In this document: piece after piece, positions 10,323 to 20,867 of the stretch
Layout: each line of letters opens with the position of its first letter
Position numbering within the stretch: position 1 is the first letter of the stretch
Assembly (NCBI RefSeq): GCF_020906515.1
Contig: NC_085852.1
Location: 62,001-126,000 of the forward strand
Source: Vanrija pseudolonga
Lineage: Eukaryota > Basidiomycota > Tremellomycetes > Trichosporonales > Trichosporonaceae
DNA: 64,000 nt
Direction of reading: 5' to 3'
Position numbers and translations under genes: made by a program
Notes under the pieces: model-generated
Database searches by the model: none
What the model saw: the letters and a program-made list of their open reading frames with translations, nothing else
What the model was told of the DNA's origin: nothing

Positions 10323-10969
10323 TGTCAAGTTGGCACAGGACAATGTATCCGAATCGTTTGAGTCCACGTGGTGTCAGTCAAGGAAACACACTTGAACTGT
10401 GTGACGCCGCTGGAGCTGTGTCGAGGTGGTTGAATGACTGGACAATGAGGATGATGCGCGAGGTGGGTGAAGCTGTCAACAAATGACCTACACAATACCT
10501 AGGACTATCAGAGTGCCGGACCAGTCACCGTAAGGCAGTGGGACATCACTTGTGCATTCGTGTGTGGACAGACGAGGGACAGACAAGGCATCGACGACGA
10601 CGGCATCAATCGAGCACGAGCACGAGGCGGCTGCCTCGCCCCCTGGCCACTATCAGCCAGACACCACACACGTCGCGCACCCACAACCCAGCGTTGCGTT
10701 TGTTCTCCCGCCATCAGAGACAATTTGATTTTTTGTTGTACACTCTTTCCTTCAGTGCGCCGTCCATCATTCGTCAGTGACGCGGGACTGATCCCAGCAG
10801 CCGCACAAGATGGGCACCAAGTCCCATCATCGAGACTACCGGCGCTCGACTCACTGGTCGAACTCTCGGTGCGTCCTTTCACTCAAGTAGCGAGTTTCGA
10901 CGCTGAAATATTACTTTCAGTCTCCAACTCTCTCCAACCTTGCATTTCTCCCAAGTGCCCCACCCCACG
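10323..10969. other. intergenic before array member 3
   Basis: No gene recognised in ~650 bases. It ends in a CTCTCCAACC-type pyrimidine-rich leader. No clear TATA or shared block. Confidence 0.4.
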
Positions 10970-12311
10970 ATGACCAAGCCCCTCGCTACCAACCCAGCAG
11001 TGCCAAGCCCCGCGTCCGCCAACACCCCAGCTACCGCCGCAACGCCCACCTCCCAAGTCACCACCGCTCAACAGGTCACGACGCAAGCTGGCACCAGCAC
11101 TGTTCCGACTCCCAACGTCAGGATCCCCCACACCTCCCCCCCTCTCCTCATGGACTACATCATCGACTCGTTATCGTTCGAGGGCCGTCTTCGCTTCCGC
11201 GCCACGTCGCGTCAGTACCACACTCGCTTGACTCCAACGATCTGCCCGGTCGTGGTCAGTGTCGACGGGCACGAGGGACCCAACGGCGAGTCCAGGGACT
11301 TCCACCATGACGAGTCTCCAAGGCCCGTCGTCGGAGAGTTGCCCCCTGCATTCGCGAACGTCAACTATCATCACCTTCCAGTCAGGTACACTCGTCGACC
11401 CCAGTTCTGGCCAATGGAGCCAACTGTGCACACGGTTGTGCGCGCCGGCAACACTGCCTGCGCTGATCCACTCCGCATCCTCTCAAACGTGACCAACGTC
11501 GTCGACTTTGTCGACTTGGTCCGCCCTCGTACCCAGCACAAGATGTTCGCCCACCAGCGCTACGTGATCCCGAGGAAGACGCGGTCCTACACGTTCCATG
11601 CCAAGTGGCGCCACGACAAGACCAACAACAGCGGCCACCTGCAGGGGATTGACTTTGAGCACACGCACAACGTCCTCAAGTGGACCCTCGTCCTCCACCC
11701 GGTCGACCCGGTCGTTCCCGGACCGACAGATGAGGCGGTCCAGGACACCTGGTCAGCTGACACCATCTCTCCAGACGACTACCACTCTCCCGATGACGAC
11801 GCCGATGGCCCCTCGGACGATGAGTATGAAAGTGACGGTCCCTACGGTATCTCGGGTTACGGCTGCTCCTCATCCATCGACGTGCCCAAGTTCATCCGAC
11901 CGTTCCTGGACGCGTTCACGAAGGGCAACCCCCACGCCAGGCTCACCGTCGTTGGGGCCGAACGTGTTCGCGCTGAGCACTTGGGTGTCCACTGGTTTGA
12001 TGTCTACGACCTCATCCTGAACATTGTGTACTTCACGGCCGACCCCGTCCGCCTGCTCCAGTGCGACTGGGACAAGGGTATCACATTCAAGACTTTCGAC
12101 GAGTGGCACGAAGGTCTCAGCGCCATGGACAAGATGCGCACCGAGTGGCCGACGGCCCACGGCAAGTATGAGTGCACCCGTTGCCATGAGGTGAGTCATT
12201 CTTCCCGGTGCGGAGCTGATTTGGCAGGAGGTGGAGGTTGAGCGCCACTGCGACTGTCCGGAGCAGGACGCCGGCGCGGCGGAGGACGACGGCGGCTGGG
12301 GACTCTCGTGA
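10970..12311 (+). CDS. array member 3: F-box-like protein with zinc-ribbon-like tail
   Basis: Exons 10970-12190 and 12228-12311, 434 residues. Residues 1-50 are Ala/Pro/Thr-rich and disordered-looking. The F-box-like segment follows (LLMDYIIDSLSF...FRATSRQYHTRL, ~54-90). The blocks TNVVDFVDL, SYTFHAKW, KWTLVLHP and LTVVGAE are present. A ~45-residue Asp/Ser-rich acidic insert (DDYHSPDDDADGPSDDE) lies before LTVVGAE and is not seen in neighbours. Exon 1 ends CTRCHE. After a 37-base intron, exon 2 reads EVEVERHCDCPEQD, completing a C-x2-C-x9-C-x-C arrangement. The last block is degenerate (KTFDEWHEGLSAMDKMR). Confidence 0.82.
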
Positions 12312-12670
12312 ATGATGAGGTGTAGGTATCGATCAGGAGTCATCTGGAGGGCATTCCTATTGTTGTACTAGTCCATCAGTGGACAATGCATCCGTCAGGC
12401 AGACGAGGTTGGGGCATTGTCTTGGCCCGAGTCATCAAGGTGGAGGTGGTCCGCTGATGAGGTGTCGTGATGGAGCCCCGCAACTTGTTGTTGTTGTTGC
12501 TTTCCCATCAGCTGCAACAACATCAACAACACAGAGCAGCTCGGCGGATGCTTGGTTCTCATCACTGTGACTACTCACCACACCGCCTCGCACCTACATA
12601 ATGTTCACATTTGAAGAGCGAGACTCGAGTTTCTGTTCCTCCCATCCCCCCATCCATCTCGTCTCCGAAA
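12312..12670. other. intergenic with shared upstream block
   Basis: It holds AAGGTGGAGGTGGTCC at 12437-12452 and GGAGCCCCGC near 12472-12481, part of a block also found before members 5 and 6. A short (TTG)n run lies near 12484-12498. Confidence 0.45.
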
Positions 12671-13827
12671 ATGGCTTCCACCACCAACCCACCCGTCTTC
12701 ATCGACCCCACGGCGTTCCCCCACCTCATGGATGCGTTCGTCAAAGACGCAGAGCTACCCACTCTCCTCAAGCTGCGCTCCCTTTCTAAGGAGTACCACG
12801 CCCGCTTCGACCGCCTCCTATTCCAGCATGTGGCAGTCACGGGCCCTCTCCGCCAGTATCACCCAGACACTGGAGCCTACATGGGTGAAGTAGTGGGACT
12901 CGTCCCAACGATTTCGAGCAATATGACTCCACTCAAGTTTGACAGTATCCTCCCCCCCGTCCCTGGGGCTGCGGAGATCATAGACATCGAGTATAAGGAG
13001 CATTATTACTACTCGCTTCAAAAGCTGGGCCTCAACGCTGTTCACACCATGCGCCGCATGGGCGATATCGTGTACCACAAGGCCGGCTTCACCGACGCCC
13101 CGGGTATCAAGACTGTCGACTTTTTTGAGTTTGAGAGGGATGACAACGGTCGTAGGGGCTACCTGTCTACCATCAACCTGCCGCGACAGGGAACGTCGTA
13201 CATTTTACACGTCAAGTGGTCCGAGGGGACCGACCCTTCGGACTGGAAGCCTGTACAGTTCACGGGCACACGTGATATCAAGGATTGGGTCCTGGTGTTT
13301 CATCCTGACGCAATGGGTGGTGATCAGTGGGCTCCCGAGATTGCCTCGTCCTCGGCGTTCCAGGGAATCTTCAGTCAAATGAACAACTACTGTCGGAGGA
13401 AGGGGACGAGTCTTACAATCGTTGGCGCTGAGAGGCTCCGCCCTGCCCAGTTTGGAGGCGACAGGGAGGCAGAGCGAGGTCCGCAAACGAAGGACTTGGT
13501 TCTTTCCGCCATCAAGAATGCCAACAGTACCGGTCCCAGCATGAAGACAGAGGTCAACTTCCTCACGTACGACAAGTGGCTGTCCACCCTTGGAAAGAAG
13601 AAGCAAGTCGAGGGCGTTTGGCCGCAGGGCAAGCGCAGGTACACGTGTGCAGACTGTCCCGAGGTGAGTTGGGCAAGTCTTGCGCCGCCCGTCCTGACAC
13701 ACCCCAGATCTTTGAGCAAAGGCCCGTCAAGGTCAAGAACCAGTCCAGGTGTGACCCCTGCTACAAGGCGTCTCAAGTCCGAGCCAGGGCTCTCGGCCGC
13801 GCCAAGCGTGCGCGTAAAGATCTATAA
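12671..13827 (+). CDS. array member 4: F-box-like protein with zinc-ribbon-like tail
   Basis: Exons 12671-13663 and 13708-13827, 370 residues. The ATG precedes MASTTNPPVFIDP, with the F-box-like segment at ~13-53. The blocks are VHTMRRMG (~123), KTVDFFEF (~147), SYILHVKW (~180), DWVLVFHP (~210), LTIVGAE (~252) and FLTYDKWLSTLG (~303). CADC at ~326-329 closes exon 1, and a 44-base GT-AG intron follows in phase 0. Exon 2 supplies CDPC 16 residues further on, then a strongly basic end (RARALGRAKRARKDL) that could bind nucleic acid or serve in nuclear import. A good representative of group I, and most like members 5 and 6. Confidence 0.85.
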
Positions 13828-14401
13828 TGACCTTTGAAGAGTTGTACATACTCACATTCCGTTCTCCTATTCATGCATCAGATGGCCGTTCCAGGACAAA
13901 TTGATTGGCTGGTAGCATCCTCCAGTTGGGTGCAACCTGGCGCGGTAGAGCGGTAGGCGCCATACAGGCTGACCGCCACTGCCCCTGAGGCCCGCTGCAC
14001 CTTTCAAAGCTGTTCTCAGACCCTTACCATAGCACTCTGACGGCATTCCTCATGGCAGTAGGGTGGCGATGCCGTAGAGACAACTGGTTGATACTGATCG
14101 AGGCCGCCAAGGTCCAGGTGGTGTTGTCTGGTGGAGGTGGGGTCTGGGGCCCCGCCATCTCATTGTTTGATCGCACAAATGATTCAACTCGACCTTTTTG
14201 TCGTCTTTGCCAACTCGCTCTCTCTCTTGATCGCATCGACAACATCACGACACAAACGCAACCCTCACACTCTCCTGGCGTCGGTTACTTACACATGAGC
14301 TGCTCTCCATCACCACTCCGTCTAGGCTATACTGAGAACGAGCGAGCAGCTGGCGTCCCCCTCACCCGTCACCCATCACCCGAGGACAACACGACGGCGC
14401 G
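13828..14401. other. intergenic with shared upstream block
   Basis: No gene seen. GGTGGAGGTGGGGTCTGGGG continuing into CCCCGCC lies at 14130-14156, matching the blocks before members 4 and 6. Confidence 0.45.
14130..14156 (+). promoter_or_regulatory. shared GGTGGAGGTGG...GGGGCCCCGC block
   Basis: It lies ~270 bases upstream of member 5. A very similar block is at 15875-15921 (upstream of member 6), and a partial one at 12437-12481 (upstream of member 4). It may be a common control site or duplicated flank. Confidence 0.4.
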
Positions 14402-15577
14402 ATGAATCACCCTACAGTCATTGACCACATGGGGTTCCCGCACCTCATCGACCTCATAATCGAGTTTGCCGACATACCCACTCTCATACGCCTCCGTTTC
14501 CTGTCGCACGAGTACCGCAACCGCATGAACCGCATCCTCTTCAAGCACGTCGCCATCATCGGCCCCATCTTGCGATTCGATGACCCGCAGCTCCCAGCGG
14601 CATACCAAAGGGCCATGTCATACCTGCCTCCTGTCTCCAGTCACCTTATCCCACAGCAGAAGGGCGTCATTCTCCCCCATGTCCCGGCGGCCGTGGAGAT
14701 CGCCGACATCGAATACTGGCCGGCGCATAAGGACATGTGGAAGTTGGGCGGATCGCCCGGGCCCCTCGGCCTCCACTCGGTTCACACGATGCGGCGATGG
14801 GGCGAGGCCGTCTCCCACAAACGGAGCAATTACTTCCATAACGTGAAGACGATCGACTTCTTCGACCTCGACGCCGAGTGGACTCACCATCCGAAGGGCC
14901 CCAAGTCCCTCATCAGTCTTCCCAAACGCGGGACAGAGTACGTCCTCCACCTTAAATGGTCAGAGGACAGCAGCCCATGGAGCTGGAAGCCAGTCGAATT
15001 CAAAAACACCCGCGGCATCAAGCACTGGTGCCTCGTGCTTCACCCCATCGAGACCACACACTCGTCCCGAGCAGGCCACGATATCCGTGCGTCGTCCGCC
15101 TTCCAGGTCATCTTCCGCCAAATGGCCATCGTGTCCCGCAAGAAGGACAGCAGTGTCACGATCGTTGGTGCCGAGACTGTCAACCCAGCCCAATTCGGGG
15201 GACCCCGCCTGTCACAGAGGGGGAGCGACATGGGGACCGAAGCTGTGCGCGATGCGATCAACAAGACCAAGACCGGCGGTGCCAACTCTCGACCTCTCAA
15301 GCTCACATTCCTCACGCATAACGAGTGGCTCGCTACGCTTGGCGCCAACAACGACGTGCAGGGCGTGTGGCCGACCGGTACACGCAAGTACAAGTGCCGT
15401 GACTGTCCCAAGGTAAGTGGTCTCGTGTTGATCCTCCAGCGATTCTGACTGGGCCAGGTGATCCCCATGGCCTCGTACGCGTTCAGGTGCACTGAATGTG
15501 CATATGCGATATTCCTCGACGCGGACGCAGTCCTTCGCCAGCCGCAAACCCTCCTTCCCGCCAAGAGTGAGCCATGA
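14402..15577 (+). CDS. array member 5: F-box-like protein with zinc-ribbon-like tail
   Basis: Exons 14402-15412 and 15458-15577, 376 residues. The F-box-like segment runs ~7-48 (GFPHLIDLIIEF...FLSHEYRNRMNRILF). The blocks are VHTMRRWG, KTIDFFDL, EYVLHLKW, HWCLVLHP, VTIVGAE with NPAQFGG, and FLTHNEWLATLG. Exon 1 ends with CRDCPK. The 45-base intron starts GTAAGT and ends CTGGGCCAG after a TTCTGACT branch-like string. Exon 2 restores the second pair as CTEC, 12 residues on, and ends in a non-basic tail (LLPAKSEP). Without splicing the frame stops after eight codons, so the intron is well supported by the Cys spacing. Confidence 0.85.
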
Positions 15578-16102
15578 TAGGATCCGAACATTGTGAAGCC
15601 ATGGTCCGTTTCACCCGTATGTACATGTTCATATGCATCCAGTAGCCTGCCCCCATGTGCCAGTCGGCCAGAGTCCGTGCTCGACGTGCGATCGGGAGAG
15701 TGGAGACGACAACCCAGGTCGTCGAGGTATATGTCCCAGCTGCGCTCCACATTTCATGACCCTTACTTGCCCTTTGGTATCCCGGCAGCTCATTGACGGT
15801 CCTGCCCGACTTGTAAATCCCTCTTTGGTCCAAACCAAGCCGGCTGCTTCTGCATGGATGGATCCAACGTCGCCAGAGTGGAGGTGGTCCAGTCAGGTGG
15901 AGGTTTGGACCGGGGCCCCGCACAGACCTTGTTGATCCTTCTAAATGGGTGACGGTGTTGTTTTCGCTCGTCCAACTTGCATTCATTCTTTTCCATCCAC
16001 GACAACAACAACGACGGTCACCGGCGCTCCTGCGACTTTTCTGTTCCCATAGTGAGTGCTGCATGAGCTCATATAGGCCTACGAAATACTGACCACCCGA
16101 GA
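15578..16102. other. intergenic with shared upstream block
   Basis: No gene seen. AGAGTGGAGGTGGTCC begins at 15875 and runs into GGTGGAGGTTTGGACC and GGGGCCCCGC, ending near 15921. This is the fullest copy of the block shared with members 4 and 5. Confidence 0.45.
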
Positions 16103-17331
16103 ATGGGTCAAGTGCTCGCCGTCGCTCGACTCGCCGCCCCAGGAGAACGCCGAGGAAGACAACCCGGCAACATGGACCCAGTCGCCACTATCGACCATAC
16201 GGCATTCCCGTACATCATCGACATGATCGTTGACTTTGCCGACATACCTGCGCTTCTCAAATTCCGCGGTCTTTCGTGCGCTTATCGTGACCGTATTGAC
16301 CGTCTGGTTTTCCAACACGTCGCAATCACCGGCCTGCATCAAAACGGTCCTCCGAATTACGATCAGTTCCTGGTCTGTCTCCCTCCGACCACCAGCCACC
16401 TCACTCCACTAAAGAGGGGTCAGACTCTTCCGCGCGTCCAGAAAGCTGTGCGCGTGGCCGACATCGAGTACGTCCCCTTGCGTGGGACTGCCTGGCCGAT
16501 TCCCCAACGGCCCCCGAGTCACCGCGGCGTTCATACCATCCGTCGCAAGGGCAGGTTCGTGACCGAGGACGGCAGCAACTACTTCCGCAAGGCCACCACG
16601 ACTATCGATATCCTTGATCTCGCAACCGAGATCCACCTCCGCTACCGGCGCCGTGCTTCGGTCATTCACCTCCCGTTCCATACTCGCCGCTACACTCTCC
16701 ATCTGAAGTGGGACGAGAGCTCCAGCCCTTGGCTGTGGAGGCCTGTGGAGTTCAAGAGCACACGCATGATCGAGGAGTTTGTGTTCGTCCTCCACCCACT
16801 GGCTGGCGACAACATCCCCCACCGCAGTCCCGATTTTCAGTCCTGCGATACTTTCAAGAGCATTTTCGGGATGATGATTCGAATCGTGCAGAAGAAGTGC
16901 AGCAAGGTCACCATTGTCGGCGCCAATACCGTCACCCCGGCTGCTTTTGGTGTTCCCATACGTTCGGCGCCTAACCCGGATGGAATAGAAGTTGTGCGTG
17001 CGGCGATCCTCAACTCGGCCAGGAGCATTTCGTCCCAGAAGATTGAGAACATTCTCACCTTCCTCACCTACGACGAATGGTGGTCCACCCTAGGCTCCAA
17101 GAAGGAGATTGAGGGAGTCTGGCCAGTCGGCGAGCGCAAGTTCCAGTGCCGCGACTGCACGAGGGTGAGTTGGTGCTATGCTACCCCCAGCTCCATATAC
17201 AATGTGCTGACACCATTGAATAGGTCATTTCCAACTACCAGACCAGGTGCGGACCGTGTTCCACAAACGCCAGTCTTCCAGCCGAGAAGCGCCGCAAGGA
17301 CAAGGCCCGCGCACCCCCTCCTCCAAACTAG
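16103..17331 (+). CDS. array member 6: F-box-like protein with zinc-ribbon-like tail
   Basis: Exons 16103-17164 and 17224-17331. It has 389 residues from the first ATG, or 366 from the ATG at 16172 (MDPVATIDHTAF), which fits the family start better. The F-box-like segment follows at once (AFPYIIDMIVDFADIPALL...YRDRIDRLVF). The blocks are VHTIRRKG, TTIDILDL, RYTLHLKW, EFVFVLHP, VTIVGAN and FLTYDEWWSTLG. CRDCTR ends exon 1. The 59-base intron carries TGCTGACACC and ends AATAG. Exon 2 gives CGPC after 10 residues, then a Lys/Arg/Pro-rich end (EKRRKDKARAPPPP). Confidence 0.84.
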
Positions 17332-17949
17332 CAGCGGGCTGCATTCGAGTTGGTCTCAGACGCCCCTGGGAATGGACCGACCGAACGGATTATTGTCACG
17401 TCACTTGTTATCGCGAGCTTTCCCTTTCATATCCCCCAGTCGCCAATGTTCATAGGCTGGTGGATGATCACCAAGAAGTAGACATGTTTCCACCCTTCAG
17501 CACTTCCACACCTTCCATCCCCCAGCCTCACGGCCATACCGTTGCATGTCTATTTAGCACCAAACATGAAGTTGCATCCCTGTGCATAAGATGGTGCTTG
17601 AACCCAATCCTGCCCTGCTGAGCCTCGATAAGCGTGTGCGAGGTCAGCATGCTGCGGTGGCAGGTAGTCCCTAGTGGTACTCGAGACCTTGGGTATATTC
17701 AGATTGGTGGGTGGTGAGGAAGAGAGAAAGGTGAGCAGGACGGGCTCGAAACCACTCATCCACCCATTCTCAATCTTGAAATTCTCCACTCGACTCATCT
17801 TGACATTCACAATCCTCACATCCCATCACTCCGCTCCTTACACTCTCCATATTCTTGAGTCTAGCGCAGCAAGTGAGCTACAACTGAGCGTGGAAGTTGA
17901 GCTGACACCGGCAGCCTTGACCTCACCTTGAACAGCGATCCCCGCCGCC
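17332..17949. other. intergenic before array member 7
   Basis: No gene seen in ~620 bases. Composition is less GC-rich than the coding parts, with C/T-rich runs near 17760-17860. No shared block found. Confidence 0.4.
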
Positions 17950-19063
17950 ATGGTCCTCGACCACACAGCCTTCCCCCTCCTCATCGACTACATCATCGGC
18001 TATGCCGACATGGACTCTCTCTTGGCTTGGCGCGGCACTTCGCGTATGTATCGCGATCGCATCAACCGCCTCGTGTTCAAGCACGTCGTCATACCACATA
18101 TTGAGCCAGTGGGCAAGGGCTACGCCATGACCCTCGGCATGATCCCAGAGGCTTCAGCTCGTGTCCCACCTCTCTCACTCAACCGGTCACTTCCCTTCGC
18201 CCCTGCTGGAGTCACAATTCTCGACATTCCCCGAGTTCATCAGTCCGTCACACTTTCTGTCGCTCAGGAGTTGAGGGACATCTCTGCGAAGGTCGTGAAC
18301 TTTGAACGGTTCACGAACCTCCACACCCTCCGCCGCTCGGGTGGCAGGGTCACAGAGAGGGGGTCGAACTTCGTCCAGACCGTCACTACCGTCGTGGACT
18401 TTCCGGACCAGGACCTCTGGGAGGAGAAGAACAAGGCGATCGTCTACCTCCCGCACCACGTCAGGCGATACGTCCTTCATCTCAAGTGGGCGAACAAGTT
18501 CAACACCACGATCGAGTTCAAGAGCACACGGCGCATCAGGGACTGGGTACTCGTCCTCCACCACGCACCTTGCAAAGGGAGCACACCAGGGGTTCCTCCG
18601 GACCTTGAGAGGGTAATTCGACAGATGGCGAGGGTCTTCAAGAGCAATCGAAGTAGCACAGTGACCTTTGTTGGCGCCGAGCGGATCAACCCAAGGCACT
18701 TCGGCGCACCGGGGGCCAAGAATCCTGCTGTATCCGCCGACCGCTTCAAGGCTGCAGTTGAACGGGTATGGGAAGACCTTCCAGACGAGTTTCGGCCGCC
18801 CACCCTGGACCAGCGGATCCAGTTCCTCACATATGACGACTGGCTCCTCACGCTGGGTGACAAGAAAGACATTGAGGGACGTTGGCTTAGGCCTCGGCGC
18901 CACGTCCTGTGCAGTGCCTGCGAGAGAGAGGCAAGTCAATATGGTGGATCCCACTAACGTGACGCAGATGCTCGCACCCATAAACCTGAACGACAAGTGT
19001 CGCTTCTGTCGCAGGGACCCTTGGCACGCTCTCCCCAACATTTGGCCGCCGTTCCGCATTTGA
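17950..19063 (+). CDS. array member 7: F-box-like protein, tail joined by a GC-AG intron
   Basis: Exons 17950-18930 and 18968-19063, 358 residues. The F-box-like segment is at ~3-48 (HTAFPLLIDYIIGYADMDSLLAWRGTSRMYRDR, given here as its outer residues). The blocks are LHTLRRSG, TTVVDFPDQDLW, RYVLHLKW, DWVLVLHH, VTFVGAERI and FLTYDDWLLTLGDKKDIEG. Exon 1 closes with CSACERE. The only intron that keeps phase 0 and restores the second Cys pair begins GCAAGT, not GTAAGT, and ends ACGCAG. Exon 2 then reads MLAPINLNDKCRFC and ends RDPWHALPNIWPPFRI. GC-AG introns are a known minor class in fungi. Confidence 0.82.
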
Positions 19064-19290
19064 GGGGGTCATGTAGACACTACAGCCCGATTCAGTCTGT
19101 CGCAAATGAGAGCTTCCCAGTGTTAGATATCGTCATGAAATGATTCCGTGAGCATACTCTGACCTCGCGATCGAGACCTGGGGTGATCAAGGTGAGGATC
19201 AGAACGCCTCGCGCTTGCTCCCACGATCAATTGCCATACATGTTCCATTTGTCCGGTCTTCAAAATGTCCTCGGTCTGCCAGCCTGGTGC

Positions 19291-20258
19291 TCACCCCACG
19301 CACCCCTGCTCCTTGGAGATGAGCACCTCGGGGTCCCTGCGCTCAAGGTATCCCTGGCTGATCAGGCTCATAATGTTCCCCACGTCGCCAGTGTAGAACT
19401 GGGCACCCAAACCCGGCTGGCCGAACCACGGCGCGATCGGGCCGCCGTTCACCGTCAGCGGCTTGACGACCTGGTAGACGTGGTAGTTGAAGGGAAAGTC
19501 GGGCGCGGCGGGGTTCGTGTCGAGGTTGGACGGCGGGAGCGCGCGCTGGTTGTACGGTGCGGCGGCGGCCGAGACGAACGAGCCTACGTGTGAGTGGGAT
19601 GGTCTCGAGGTGGACACACTTACCAAACTCTGAGCCAAAGCGGTCGACGAGCGTGCCTGGCTGCGAAGAGTGTCAGCGACCATCTACGGCACACACGCCA
19701 CCGCCCACCTCCAGCACCATGCTCCCGTTGATCGGCTTGCCACTCGTGTCGAGCTGGAAGCCGTTGAAGGGCGGGTAGACAAAGTTGCCGAGCGCGTCGG
19801 TCCACTTGGAGAGGAAGTCGCCTGGCGAGGTCGCGTCGCCGAAGCGTCCGTCAGCGGCTGCCAGACCCCACCTCTACTCACCGGTCATACGTCGTCATGA
19901 AGCCCGAGAGGGGGAGTTTCTTCGGGAGCACGATCGGCCCGAGACGACGATCATGGCAGACGAAGCGCGTCGCGTTCACGCCCCCGTCGGTCGTGCCGGC
20001 GCAGTTGCAGCTCGGGCCGCTGCCCCCACCGTTGCCGCCGTTGCCCCCGTTCCCGCCGTTGCCGCCATTGCCGCCGCCCGAGCCGTTGCCGCCGTTGCCC
20101 CCGTCGCCGCCGTTACCGCCCGAGCCGGAGCCGGAACCATCGCCGCCATCGCCGCCGTTACCACCGTCACCGCCATCACCGCGTGGCTTGAGTGGGCTAG
20201 CTGTCGTCGCGACGGAGAGCCAGACGAGAGCCGAGACGAGGTATGTTGCGACAAGCAT
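19291..20258 (-). CDS. secreted NADase-like protein, TNT domain
   Basis: Minus strand. The start is the ATG before MLVATYLVSALVWLSV, a clear signal peptide. About 45 residues of Gly/Asp/Asn/Ser repeats follow (GGNGGDGG-like), then CNCAGT. The catalytic region shows CHDRRLGP, FLSKWTDALGNF, YPPFNGFQLDTSG, GTLVDRFGSEFG, QRALPPSNLD, NYHVYQVVKPL and PIAPWFGQPGLGAQFY. Together these match fungal surface NADases of the TNT (DUF4237) family, which split NAD+ outside the cell. Two canonical introns (after MVLE and within GSEFG) are clear. The join between the first exon and the rest could not be settled by eye, so I do not decide whether the gene is whole. A TATA-like ATATAAGG lies ~65 bases upstream. 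Confidence 0.72.
19990..20195 (-). repeat. Gly-rich low-complexity coding repeat
   Basis: GGC/AAC/GAC codons repeat as GG-N or GG-D units within the NADase-like gene. It probably forms a flexible spacer between the signal peptide and the enzyme domain. Confidence 0.75.
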
Positions 20259-20867
20259 GAGTGTGTGTGTCAGGTGGTGGGTGTAAGTGTGGAGAGTTAG
20301 TCTGGCGCAGCGCCGCCTTATATACCATTCAGATGGAGGGGCGCAGCACACGCACGGCCCACACCGCTCGCACCATCCCGAAGCAGTCAACTCCCACGCC
20401 AAGTCGCGCCGTCGCGTCGGGGAGGCATGTATGTCACCGCGGAATGTCGCCAGTCGAACCTTGCCGGATGCGACCTCCGACCCCGCGCCGGGCTCACTCA
20501 CAAAGGCTACATATATTACCCCTCGCCCTAGGAACGCCGATGGGTCATGTGCTAGCATCCCGGTGGAGCAAGAGCATGGGTGAGAACTCAGATACCGCTT
20601 CCCGAGGTGCTTGGTGTTCTGTCACATTCACATTTAGGCTTAGTTCGGGCTGTCATGCCTCGGGCGGAGACTGGATCTCGTGACTCGGCTCGTTTCAAAC
20701 CTTAAAGGTAGAGCCCGTCGTCATGTTTACAAACAACCAACATGCTTATGACGTGTGAGTTGCAAGGTAGTCTCGGCTTTGTCGGCAGCTCACCATTGTT
20801 CTTAGTGGCTTGGTGTGACGTCTGTTACCATCGAACATACTTGAGCGGGCCGATATCCTCTCCCTGT
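20259..20867 (-). promoter_or_regulatory. promoter region of the NADase-like gene
   Basis: Minus-strand GGTATATAAGG sits at 20318-20328, about 65 bases before the start codon; a second AT-rich ACATATATTAC lies near 20508-20518. The rest of this 600-base stretch shows no gene. It also covers the 3' flank of member 8. Confidence 0.45.

Noticed and set aside
20259-20558. upstream in-frame extension of the NADase-like gene by 100 codons
   Set aside because: It would bury the signal peptide and cover the TATA region; the internal ATG gives a normal secreted protein.
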